Assembly: GCF_000421345.1 (NCBI RefSeq)
Contig: NZ_ATWV01000007.1
Span: 62,001 to 126,000 of the forward strand
Reading direction: 5' to 3'
Source: Treponema bryantii NK4A124
GTDB taxonomy: Bacteria > Spirochaetota > Spirochaetia > Treponematales > Treponemataceae
Length of the DNA: 64,000 bases
Shown here: positions 1-8,427 of the stretch, one piece after another
Numbering within the stretch: the stretch's first letter is position 1
How the letters are laid out: each line of letters begins with the position of its first letter
Translations under genes and position numbers: made by a program
The notes under the pieces: model-generated
What the model was told of the DNA's origin: nothing
What the model saw: only the letters and a program-made list of their open reading frames with translations
Database searches by the model: none

Positions 1-3000
1 AGCCTTAACTCCACTTGGGGTTCCTGTTTGAGAAGCAGTTGAATCATTTACCTTTGAATAAAGCTTATAGAAACCGTTACTCTGGCGTACTGCTGCTTCA
101 ATATTAAAATCAGTTGATGAATCTTTAAGAAGCTTTGGTGCTTCATTATCATAATTGATTTCTATTTCATAGGTCCCAGAATTGTTTCCATCTTCTGCTA
201 CTATAGTTTGTTTGAATACACCTACTCCCTGGTCAGTTGCTAATGCATATCTTACTTTCCAGACTTTATCAGATTCTTCTGTAATATCTGCAGGAGGTAT
301 GGCAGTCTCAGCACCGCTTTCATCCTTAAACACAACTGAGGTTAAGCCATTATCATCTGTTGCGGTAAACTCCAGATACCACTTACCCTTTACATACATA
401 CCGGATCTTACTTCCTGAGAAGCAAGAGGATGTGCAAAACTTGTATCTGATGCGGCATACTGTTTCAGCATAACTTCAGAAATAACAGGAGCTCCCTTAT
501 CAATAACAAAATATCTGGTTACCGGATAACTCAGGTTTTTGTCATTATCACAGGCATAAACACGCATAGCCATATCATTTGTGCTGGTGCTGTTAAACTC
601 CTGATTTTTATTAATCTTAAGATTCCATGAAGTTGTTCCTGTGAAGACAGCCTTAATACCATAATCAGCAGCAGTATCACTACCAGAAAGTGAACCAGGC
701 TGATCTGTTGTACCAGTCCATTCTGTGTGAGTACCATCTGTTTCCGGCTTCATTTTGGCTACAGTAAAGCCATTTGATTTCCAGAAATCAAGGTCTTTTG
801 TTGTTGGAGCAAAGCTTGTGACATTGTTGTTTGTAACAGCGACAGGTCCATACCCTGCAGCAGAACCGCCATTCTTTGCAGAAAGCAGCTGAACCCATAC
901 ACTTTCTACAGTACCGTTTGAGTCTTCTGCAGAACCGTAAAGTTTTATTGTTCCACCCAGACTGGCTCCAGGGGTCTCAGGCGCCAGAATACTGACAGAA
1001 GGACGGTCGCCCTGAGGGTCTATGCAGACAAGGTGAGAATATTCTTTTGAGTTTCCAACTGTATCTTCTGCCTTAATCCAGATATAAAAGTTTACAAGGT
1101 CAGTAAATGTATTGAGGTTATCTGTGATTCCTAAAGAATGTACAAAATTCTTAAGAAGATCTGCATGGGCGCGCTGGGTGTCAGAAGTATTACCGTCAAA
1201 ATGAACACCCCATGAAAGTGTTGTAGTAGGAATCAGTCTATAAACAGGAACCGTTGCATTAGTAATTGGACCAGAGGCTGCAGTCTTTGTTCCATCTTCA
1301 GACATTTGATAACCAGTCCAGCCGGTAAGAGTCTGACCAGCAGCAAGGCTTGGTTTATGAGCATCATCACCATAAGTAGAAACTGTATAATAGAAACTGC
1401 CTAACTCATCGGAAGAACCATTTACAGAAATTTCACCACTGTGAGTTGCATTAGAATCCGGGCTGGTAAAACTGATTACAGGCGGTGTATTGTCTACAGT
1501 TAAATCAAGCTTTGTAGAAGAAGAGTTAATGCCGTCTGACATTACAATTTCAATTCTATATTCTACAGAGGCTGTATTAGACTTAGATGAAGACTCCCAG
1601 CCTGTAACATCAATTTCTCCTGATGTAAAGCGGTAATAGATTTTACCATTAGGGCGTGCCTCTTCTGCAGGATTACTTGTCAGATCGTAAGTTTCATTAA
1701 ACTTAGGAGTTTCATTTTCAGTGTCGTTAATAGTTTCTGTAATTTTTACAGTCATCGATTTAACGCCGTTTTTATCCCAGCCTGACTGTCTGATCTTAAA
1801 TTTATTTTTACGGGTTCCACCAAAGGTCTGGGCACCAATACCAGAATTCCAGGTTACTCCATTATCAATAGAAAATTCTGCTGTCTCTACATCTGGAGCA
1901 ACAGTATCTATAATAAGAGCAAGAGCATTTGCTGTAGTAGCGTTACCTGTAAGTCTGTAGCCGAATCTGTGACTACCGTCCGTTAGTTTATATGTACCAC
2001 GGCTGTTTGTTTCGTCGTAAATTGTTGCTGTAGTGAAAGTAGTTGCCATATTGGCAAAATAATCTTTTCCACCGGCAGTTACTTTAAAGAATACTTTGTC
2101 TGTTCCGTCATCAGGGAGTGTTACTCTCCAGATTCCGTTATTAATTGTAATTGTCGTATAATCGCTATCAGTATAACTGATGTTATCACCACGGTAATAA
2201 CCAATATAAGTTACCGAATCATCATCTGTAACAGTTCCGCCTATGGTACGATTCTGCCATTTTACAGAACCTGTTGCCAGATCTTCGATTGAAGTAGGAC
2301 TTGTCACTGTAATTACAGGACGGTCCGAATCCTGAGAAACCTTTATTGTTTTTGTTCTTGCTGCCAGAGTTGTTGAACCGGCAGAATTGTCTGTAGAGTT
2401 ACCAGCCACATCTGTTGCAGAAACACGAATGTCATATTCTGTTTCATCATCAAGCGCTGTTGTATCAAGTATACGCTTCCAGTTTGCAAGAGTTGAATTA
2501 GAAGGTGCGTTTGTAATTTCATGCCAGCTATCAGAGCCTGTGTGTTTCTTATATTCAACAATAACCGAAGCCAGTTTCTGGTTATCATTTGCAGTTCCAC
2601 TAATTGAGATTGTTCCGTTTACATATACAGTAGTATCATCATCAGCACGCTCAACATTAAGGTTAGTAATATCGTTGATTTCGGCGGTAGGTGGATCCTG
2701 GTCCACAGTAATCGAGCCGACACTTATTTCTTTAGAATTTCCTACACCGGCATTATCCGTTGCTTTTGCATATACAGTATAAGTACCTGATGTAAATTGA
2801 TCTGCAGAAATTATTTTTGACCAGGCTTTCTTCTTCGGATCATTCGGATAATCAGGATCTGTACTTAAAGTTGCTTTCTGATTAATTTCAACACTATTTT
2901 CATTTATTGAAACCCATACTTCTTTTATGCCTGAATCAACATCTTCCGCTTTTCCGCTGACAGTAATAGTTCCAGTTCCATTTGTAAATGCACCGGCAGT

Positions 3001-6000
3001 TATGCTTCCAGAAATTCCTGGTGCATTTGTATCTTTATTAATGCTGTAATAAGCAATTTCTCTATCATACTCTTCGGAGTTCCATTCACTTGTTCCATCA
3101 TCAATTGCAGTTTCATTATTTATTCCACCAGTAGTTCCCTCTGTAACTGCAAGAGTATCTGCGGTACGGTTTCCTGCATTATCTTCTGCAACAAGAACCA
3201 GGTAATTACTTTCTGCATCAAAACCAGAAAGCCTTGTTCTGAAGTTTGTAATTACATCTTTAGCAGCTTTATTATCTGTATTATTTGTATTTTTAGCATA
3301 TGGAACTTTCTTAGTTACAGGAGTGTCTAACGGTGCAAAACTTCCTAAAGCAGAAATATTCACGCTTTCAGATTTTTTAAGAGAGCCATCAATAAAGGCA
3401 TCTATCAAAGAAACAGGATCTGATTCTCCTTCCCTTGTTATATTTGTTGTTACAGGATCAGAATCAAAGATCGCATAATGAATAGTTTTAAGTCCAGATT
3501 CATTTTCTGCTTCTTTAAAGTATCCGCGAATTTCTATTGTACTATCGTTACCCCAGCTGCCATAAGAATACTTCTTTCCCACATCCTGATTCTTAGGATT
3601 ATTTGTAGTGTTTGGAGTATCTCCTGTTTCCCAACTTGTAATAGTACCTGCATCATTTTTAGTACAATCGTTATCTGCATCTCCAATGCGGAAGTAAATA
3701 TCTTTATGATTTGCATCGGCCCAGTGCATAGCCATTGGACCTTCTGTATCAAAGTAAATTGTAAATGTTATTTTTTCCGAATTTCCAGCAAGATCTGTAA
3801 CAGTAAGTTCTGCATTTACACTTGTTGTATAAGTACTTAAATCAATATTCTCAAATACCCATTCAGTAAGACTTGTAGAAGTTCTTGGAATAGTATCTGC
3901 GCCTACTTTAAGAGAAACATCCTTAAGACCATAACTATCAATTGCAATTCCACTAAGAGTAAATGTTGGAGCAACGTCATCTGTAGAAGGGTCACCATCA
4001 TCAATATTGTTCAGATAATAATCATTTCCTTTTTTATAAGGCTTTTTATTTGTATTTGATGAAGTAAAATTGCTGATTGAAGGAACCGGCTTTTGATTAT
4101 CAAAAGTAATATTAAAGACAGTTGTATTCTGAGATGATTTAGCAGGAGTAGCTCCGTTTGTTGCCTTTACTCTGAGAATTCCACACTCGGCGGCTGTATC
4201 TATTAATCCATGATCAAAGGTTGCTTTCCAGTATCTTACTGTCTTCATATCAGAAGGAGAAGTTACATAATTCAGGCTGGTCATGTTTGCACCCTCTGCA
4301 GGCTCTCCTGAAGCATACTGCAAAGATTTAGGCACTGCTGCTTCAGTGCTATCACCAATTGTAAATACCAAAGGATTAGTTGAATTTAATCCGCTTTGTA
4401 AATCATAAGCTTTACCATAAACAATTAAATCTTTTGAACCATTAACATAAATCTGGCCATTTGATTCTACAGCAGTATCATCTGTACCAAGCTGATAATA
4501 GAAAGAGCTTCCAATATTTGGCTCGGATGTATCAACGTTAATTTGATATGAAAGTCTGGTAGAAAGGTTACCAGATTTATCCAGAGCCTGAATATAAAGA
4601 GTATTTCCAACAGGATGGCCTTCATCGTCTACTGTATTATCTTTAAACTGATCTGCCTTAAATTCAAAAATTTTGCGGCCAGAAATAATAGCACCAGAGG
4701 CATCTCTTACATCAGAAATTTTAGAAGCTTCACCATCATGTGTAACAGCAATATTTGTAGGAACAGTTTCTCCACGGCCAAGGTAATCAATATAATAATA
4801 AACAGCCTCAAGGTTAGGCTCAGTCCATTCGCCGGTAATCTTTAAATTCTCTTTTCCATAGAATCTTTCAGAACTGTAATTATCATTTTCTACTTTGATT
4901 TGAGATTCTGGGGTTGTGCCATAAATTACAGGTTTATAATCATCGATAACAAACTGGACATTTTTTACTATAGAAACTGATTCTGCCCCACCTTTTACCT
5001 GGTAGCCGAGCGAGCTTTTATTATCATCCCTGTAAGATTCAATATCAGACAGACTCTTTTGTATTTCTGCAACAAAGACACCATCAATTTCATTTACTGT
5101 ATCTGGAGAAATTTCTCTGCCATCTTCCCAATAAGTATAAGGAGCATTTCCGCCCTGAAATTTTAATGTTACTGTAAAGCTATTTTTCTCTGTTGAATCA
5201 GTATCATTTGTAGTTACATAAACAGGAGAAATTGTTGGAGAAAGCTCAATAGAATTGCCACTTGAAGACAGTTTGAATGCATAAACAGAATTGTTATAAG
5301 GAACAATTTTCATTCCGTTTTTGTCTTTTCCTGTTACAAAAATACGGTAGCAGTCTCCAATTTCAAGAGGATTATAGTTAAGTTTACTTATTACTTTTGC
5401 TGTCTTAAGTTTATAAGAATCTCCTGAAACTGTTAATTCACAATTTTCACTTGAATGGCCACTTGTTGCAGCATCATCAATAAATTCATCACTTGCAGCT
5501 TCAACAGGGTTAATCAGCCAGATTTTTGCAGCATCTGTATAAGGAATACCTTGTTCATTACATTTCTTAAGATATATACCTAACGTATTCTCTTCAATTG
5601 GCGAATTATCTAGTCCAGGATCTACCTGAATTTCAATAAAGTTGTTTCCAGATGTAAGCTGATAAGCTGCCTCATTTAATGACGGTATTGTTCCATTTTC
5701 GTTAGCTGCAGGAAGCGGTGTTCTCGCACTAACAACAAATGTCGGGCTGTTATCCGGGTTCAACTGAAATTGACCGATTTCTTTTTTATCACTTTCCAGA
5801 CGAGCTGTCGTAGTCGCAGAATTTGCAGATTTATTTCCGCTAAGAATTTTATATAAACCAGTAGCCTTATATTCAGTAATCAGGTCAGAAATATCTTTAT
5901 ATAAATAATAGGAAGTCTGTTTGTTTCCTTCTTCCTCTATTGTTCCATCCGGATTATATTTTTTCGCAGTATCATAAATCTCAAGTTTAAAATAACGCTG

Positions 6001-6702
6001 AACATTACCATAACCTATAGTGGTATAACCATAAATCTCAGAATAATCATTGTTTACCCCTTCCTCAAAAGTTGCAACATTCAAGTCAATTGTAGGAGGA
6101 ACATTACCAAGGGTAATTTTTTTAATAAAGCTTGATTCCACACAAGATGGAGCAGAATATACACTTACTTCTATTTTATCGACCAGACTATCATCAGAAG
6201 CCTGACCTACAATAGAAAAGTTCTGTCCAAATGTATCAAATAAAGTCGTATTTCCAGAAGAAGAAACAACCGTACTCGGCTTCTGCAAAATCATCACCGG
6301 TGGAGTATTATCAATCGTGAAGGTGCGGGCCATGGTGGTGGTGTGGCCGCCGTTGTCGCTTATGGAAACGAGGGCTTCGTAGGTGCCGTCTAAAAGAGAT
6401 TCTTCAAGAGGATTAATGGAAACAGACCAGGTTCCGTTCTTTTCGCCTTCACTTACAGAGCCCGTAAAAGGATAGGCCTGGCCGTTATCCAGGCGGGTCA
6501 TCGACACATTTACCTCAGAAATCGAGCCATCATCCGTCCAGCTACCAGAAATCACAAAGGCATCGCGGATAATCGCATCTGCAGGCGGCATCCCAATTTC
6601 CAGCGCAGGCGCCTCGGTATCAACCGCCGAGCCCAGACCAATCTCGCAGGAAAGAGTGAAAAGAATAATTATAGATAATAAACAAACTCCAAGTTTCTTC
6701 AT
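1..6702 (-). CDS. Giant Ig-like-repeat surface lipoprotein, paralogue A (partial, 3' end beyond window)
   Basis: Predicted secreted lipoprotein made of a long chain of bacterial Ig-like beta-sandwich domains, probably surface exposed; adhesion or ligand binding is inference only. The ATG at 6702 has a GGGAG Shine-Dalgarno at 6710-6714. Residues 1-18 are a hydrophobic signal and Cys19 sits in a lipobox (TLSC), followed by EIGLGSAVDTEAP, which is shared with the two upstream paralogues. The frame stays open for 2,234 codons to base 1, and the protein is still inside the repeat region there. Repeats carry the usual signatures (VDNTPPVISF, a following TDxAGNxS-type strand). The first 130 or so codons (about 6300-6650) look clearly more GC-rich than the rest of the gene and than the same part of paralogues B and C. 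It is separated from B by an oppositely oriented nuclease gene, so it probably has its own promoter. Confidence 0.88.
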   Translation of the reverse strand, partial: MKKLGVCLLSIIILFTLSCEIGLGSAVDTEAPALEIGMPPADAIIRDAFVISGSWTDDGSISEVNVSMTRLDNGQAYPFTGSVSEGEKNGTWSVSINPLEESLLDGTYEALVSISDNGGHTTTMARTFTIDNTPPVMILQKPSTVVSSSGNTTLFDTFGQNFSIVGQASDDSLVDKIEVSVYSAPSCVESSFIKKITLGNVPPTIDLNVATFEEGVNNDYSEIYGYTTIGYGNVQRYFKLEIYDTAKKYNPDGTIEEEGNKQTSYYLYKDISDLITEYKATGLYKILSGNKSANSATTTARLESDKKEIGQFQLNPDNSPTFVVSARTPLPAANENGTIPSLNEAAYQLTSGNNFIEIQVDPGLDNSPIEENTLGIYLKKCNEQGIPYTDAAKIWLINPVEAASDEFIDDAATSGHSSENCELTVSGDSYKLKTAKVISKLNYNPLEIGDCYRIFVTGKDKNGMKIVPYNNSVYAFKLSSSGNSIELSPTISPVYVTTNDTDSTEKNSFTVTLKFQGGNAPYTYWEDGREISPDTVNEIDGVFVAEIQKSLSDIESYRDDNKSSLGYQVKGGAESVSIVKNVQFVIDDYKPVIYGTTPESQIKVENDNYSSERFYGKENLKITGEWTEPNLEAVYYYIDYLGRGETVPTNIAVTHDGEASKISDVRDASGAIISGRKIFEFKADQFKDNTVDDEGHPVGNTLYIQALDKSGNLSTRLSYQINVDTSEPNIGSSFYYQLGTDDTAVESNGQIYVNGSKDLIVYGKAYDLQSGLNSTNPLVFTIGDSTEAAVPKSLQYASGEPAEGANMTSLNYVTSPSDMKTVRYWKATFDHGLIDTAAECGILRVKATNGATPAKSSQNTTVFNITFDNQKPVPSISNFTSSNTNKKPYKKGNDYYLNNIDDGDPSTDDVAPTFTLSGIAIDSYGLKDVSLKVGADTIPRTSTSLTEWVFENIDLSTYTTSVNAELTVTDLAGNSEKITFTIYFDTEGPMAMHWADANHKDIYFRIGDADNDCTKNDAGTITSWETGDTPNTTNNPKNQDVGKKYSYGSWGNDSTIEIRGYFKEAENESGLKTIHYAIFDSDPVTTNITREGESDPVSLIDAFIDGSLKKSESVNISALGSFAPLDTPVTKKVPYAKNTNNTDNKAAKDVITNFRTRLSGFDAESNYLVLVAEDNAGNRTADTLAVTEGTTGGINNETAIDDGTSEWNSEEYDREIAYYSINKDTNAPGISGSITAGAFTNGTGTITVSGKAEDVDSGIKEVWVSINENSVEINQKATLSTDPDYPNDPKKKAWSKIISADQFTSGTYTVYAKATDNAGVGNSKEISVGSITVDQDPPTAEINDITNLNVERADDDTTVYVNGTISISGTANDNQKLASVIVEYKKHTGSDSWHEITNAPSNSTLANWKRILDTTALDDETEYDIRVSATDVAGNSTDNSAGSTTLAARTKTIKVSQDSDRPVITVTSPTSIEDLATGSVKWQNRTIGGTVTDDDSVTYIGYYRGDNISYTDSDYTTITINNGIWRVTLPDDGTDKVFFKVTAGGKDYFANMATTFTTATIYDETNSRGTYKLTDGSHRFGYRLTGNATTANALALIIDTVAPDVETAEFSIDNGVTWNSGIGAQTFGGTRKNKFKIRQSGWDKNGVKSMTVKITETINDTENETPKFNETYDLTSNPAEEARPNGKIYYRFTSGEIDVTGWESSSKSNTASVEYRIEIVMSDGINSSSTKLDLTVDNTPPVISFTSPDSNATHSGEISVNGSSDELGSFYYTVSTYGDDAHKPSLAAGQTLTGWTGYQMSEDGTKTAASGPITNATVPVYRLIPTTTLSWGVHFDGNTSDTQRAHADLLKNFVHSLGITDNLNTFTDLVNFYIWIKAEDTVGNSKEYSHLVCIDPQGDRPSVSILAPETPGASLGGTIKLYGSAEDSNGTVESVWVQLLSAKNGGSAAGYGPVAVTNNNVTSFAPTTKDLDFWKSNGFTVAKMKPETDGTHTEWTGTTDQPGSLSGSDTAADYGIKAVFTGTTSWNLKINKNQEFNSTSTNDMAMRVYACDNDKNLSYPVTRYFVIDKGAPVISEVMLKQYAASDTSFAHPLASQEVRSGMYVKGKWYLEFTATDDNGLTSVVFKDESGAETAIPPADITEESDKVWKVRYALATDQGVGVFKQTIVAEDGNNSGTYEIEINYDNEAPKLLKDSSTDFNIEAAVRQSNGFYKLYSKVNDSTASQTGTPSGVKA

Positions 6703-7017
6703 TGTTGTACTCCCAATTTGTCACCGTATATCCGGCAACCTTTGTCCCGATCGACAATTTAAGAAACTTTATTAAATAGATATTATGATTCAACTTCTAT
6801 TATCGGTTTGAGCGGATATTATCTTTAATAAGTTGTTATATGTAAAGCCTTAGGCCAATTTTTGCCCGAAAATAGGTAAATTTGCCGATAATTCCAGATT
6901 TTTTTCTGAAAAAGTGCCAGAAATGAACAAAGTGAGTCTATTTATATAGTGTGAGAATTTTACATGCCGGCCGGCCGGTATTTTAAAGTTCTCGACAAAA
7001 ATAAATAGGAGACACAT
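6703..7017. other. Intergenic region between divergent lipoprotein A and the Rpn nuclease gene
   Basis: A 315-bp gap with divergent starts at both ends, so it should hold both promoters. It is AT-rich with several TATTAT/TATATA-like stretches, but I could not assign a convincing -35/-10 pair on either strand. The one clear structure is the GC palindrome at 6967-6978, listed separately. No small gene or RNA is evident. Confidence 0.6.
6967..6978. repeat. CCGG-triplet palindrome upstream of the Rpn nuclease gene
   Basis: CCGGCCGGCCGG is a perfect 12-bp palindrome, and the flanks extend the symmetry imperfectly (ATG...TAT). It stands out sharply in an AT-rich intergenic region and lies about 40 bp upstream of the nuclease start codon. 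It could be an operator, a restriction or methylation target cluster, or a recombination end; the sequence alone does not decide. Confidence 0.55.
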
Positions 7018-7914
7018 ATGGCATTTTGGAACAGGAAGTATAAGGATTCTGTTTTTTCAGATTTATTCGGAAGTGACAAGACAGGAAAGGAAAACTTTCT
7101 TGCCCTCTACAATGCTCTTTCAGGAAATGATTTTCAACTGAAAGATGTTTCGCTTGAACGCAAAGTTATTGAACAGTCTCTTTATAAGACATTCAATAAT
7201 GATGTCAGCTGGGAAATTAATGGTAAACTCATCGTACTCGTAGAACATCAATCTACAGTAAATGGAAATATGCCTTTCAGATGTCTGGAGTATGTAACCA
7301 GGATTTATGAAGGTATCGTTCCGGTTAAAAATCGATATGCAGAAAAGGTGTATAAGATACCTAATCCAGATTTCTATGTTGTCTACATGGGTAATAAAGA
7401 ACAACCGCTGGAGAAAGAACTGAGACTGTCTGATGCATTTTATACAAAGGACAGCAGTAAACTCGAGCTTGTGGTAAAAGTAAAAAACTGCTCAGATTCA
7501 AAATTGTTGCCCTTAGCAAAAACTTGTGATATTCTTAGAGAGTATTGCCGGTTCATAGAAATTGTTGAACTGAATTTTAACAAATGGCATCCTAGAAGAT
7601 CTTTCCAGAAAGCAATTGAACAGGCAATGGAAGAAGGAATCTTAGTAGATTATCTTGATCGAAAATCTAGGGAGGTCATTAACATGCTCTGCGCACAATA
7701 CAGTTACAAAATGGATATTGCCGTAAAGAAGGAAGAAGCCTTTCAAGATGGATTAACGGAAGGTATTTCTCAAGGTGCACAACAGCAAGCCGTTGAATCT
7801 GCCCGTAGTTTCTATGCTAACGGAGCCTCTATAGAACTCATCGCAAAATCTCTGCACATGACCGAAGATCAGGTTCGCGAGATAGTGAACGAGCCATCTG
7901 CAGTAAAGGCTTAA
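7018..7914 (+). CDS. Rpn family PD-(D/E)XK nuclease / putative transposase
   Basis: A 298-aa member of the Rpn (recombination-promoting nuclease) / PDDEXK-nuclease transposase-like family. The N-terminal half holds the nuclease core: a metal-site Asp near residue 65 (NNDVSWEING), then the strand LIVLVEHQST whose Glu-His-Gln-Ser replaces the E-x-K element, as is usual for this family. The C-terminal third is helical (LTEGISQGAQQQAVESAR, then an HTH-like SLHMTEDQVREIV tail), matching the variable tail of Rpn proteins. The ATG at 7018 has AGGAG at 7007-7011. The gene is monocistronic, on the opposite strand to the giant lipoprotein genes that flank it, so it looks like an insertion within that cluster. 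E. coli Rpn proteins promote RecA-independent recombination; the role here is inferred from family only. Confidence 0.85.
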   Translation: MAFWNRKYKDSVFSDLFGSDKTGKENFLALYNALSGNDFQLKDVSLERKVIEQSLYKTFNNDVSWEINGKLIVLVEHQSTVNGNMPFRCLEYVTRIYEGIVPVKNRYAEKVYKIPNPDFYVVYMGNKEQPLEKELRLSDAFYTKDSSKLELVVKVKNCSDSKLLPLAKTCDILREYCRFIEIVELNFNKWHPRRSFQKAIEQAMEEGILVDYLDRKSREVINMLCAQYSYKMDIAVKKEEAFQDGLTEGISQGAQQQAVESARSFYANGASIELIAKSLHMTEDQVREIVNEPSAVKA

Positions 7915-7930
7915 TTATATCGACATTAAC

Positions 7931-7954
7931 ACTAACTAACGTTCGTTAATTAGT
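7931..7954. terminator. Stem-loop between convergent genes
   Basis: ACTAACTAACG (7931-7941) faces CGTTAATTAGT (7944-7954), giving an 11-bp dyad with one wobble position between the convergent stops at 7914 and 7961. There is no T-run right after the stem on either strand, so it may be a weak bidirectional terminator or an operator-like site rather than a classical intrinsic terminator. Confidence 0.4.
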
Positions 7955-7960
7955 ATCATA

Positions 7961-8323
7961 TTACTCCGTATAAAACTTCTTTTTTTCTACCTGAGTAAGT
8001 TCTGAGATTTTTTTACCCTGTGATTTTGCATAGGCTAAAAGACCACGGTAATCCATTGTGCCTTTTATTTCACTAAAAGGAATTGGTTTAGGAGTATTTA
8101 AAAGGCTTTCCTTATATCTTGTCATCCGGAGTAAATTGTATTCTGCAGCTATTCGTTGACGGACCTCTTCTTTCTGTTCCATTGCAAGCTGATGATCAAA
8201 TTCTCTTACTTCCCATCCCATCTTTTCAAGATCTGGCTTAGTGTTAAAGAATTTGATTAAAAATCTTGAGAATTCTGAGTCCGGATCTTCTTTGATATAA
8301 TCTAAATAACTTTTCTGAAACAT
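7961..8323 (-). CDS. Hypothetical protein, 120 aa
   Basis: Small, charged, mostly helical protein with no signal peptide or membrane segment. I do not recognise the family. The ATG at 8323 (MFQKSYLDYI) is chosen over an upstream in-frame ATG at 8368 because AAGG lies 7 nt before it. The middle (REFDHQLAMEQKEEVRQRI) is likely coiled coil, and the C-terminal segment MDYRGLLAYAKSQGKKISEL looks like a small helical motif. It sits downstream of giant lipoprotein B on the same strand and convergent with the Rpn nuclease gene, so it could be read through from the lipoprotein operon or be accessory DNA that arrived with the nuclease gene. Confidence 0.6.
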   Translation of the reverse strand: MFQKSYLDYIKEDPDSEFSRFLIKFFNTKPDLEKMGWEVREFDHQLAMEQKEEVRQRIAAEYNLLRMTRYKESLLNTPKPIPFSEIKGTMDYRGLLAYAKSQGKKISELTQVEKKKFYTE

Positions 8324-8391
8324 AAGCGACCTTGCCGGAATTAACAAGTTGATTCTATTACCGCTCAATATTTTGATTTAGCAGGCAGGCC

Positions 8392-8415
8392 CCCAGTGTG
8401 CGAGCGCACGCTGGG
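8392..8415 (-). terminator. GC-rich hairpin after giant lipoprotein B
   Basis: CCCAGTGTGC / GCACGCTGGG form a 10-bp stem (one G.T) with a 4-nt loop, 13 bp past the stop of the 3837-aa gene. No U-tract follows on the minus strand, so it is either a factor-assisted terminator or an mRNA 3'-stabilising structure. Confidence 0.45.
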
Positions 8416-8427
8416 AATCGCTGATTA

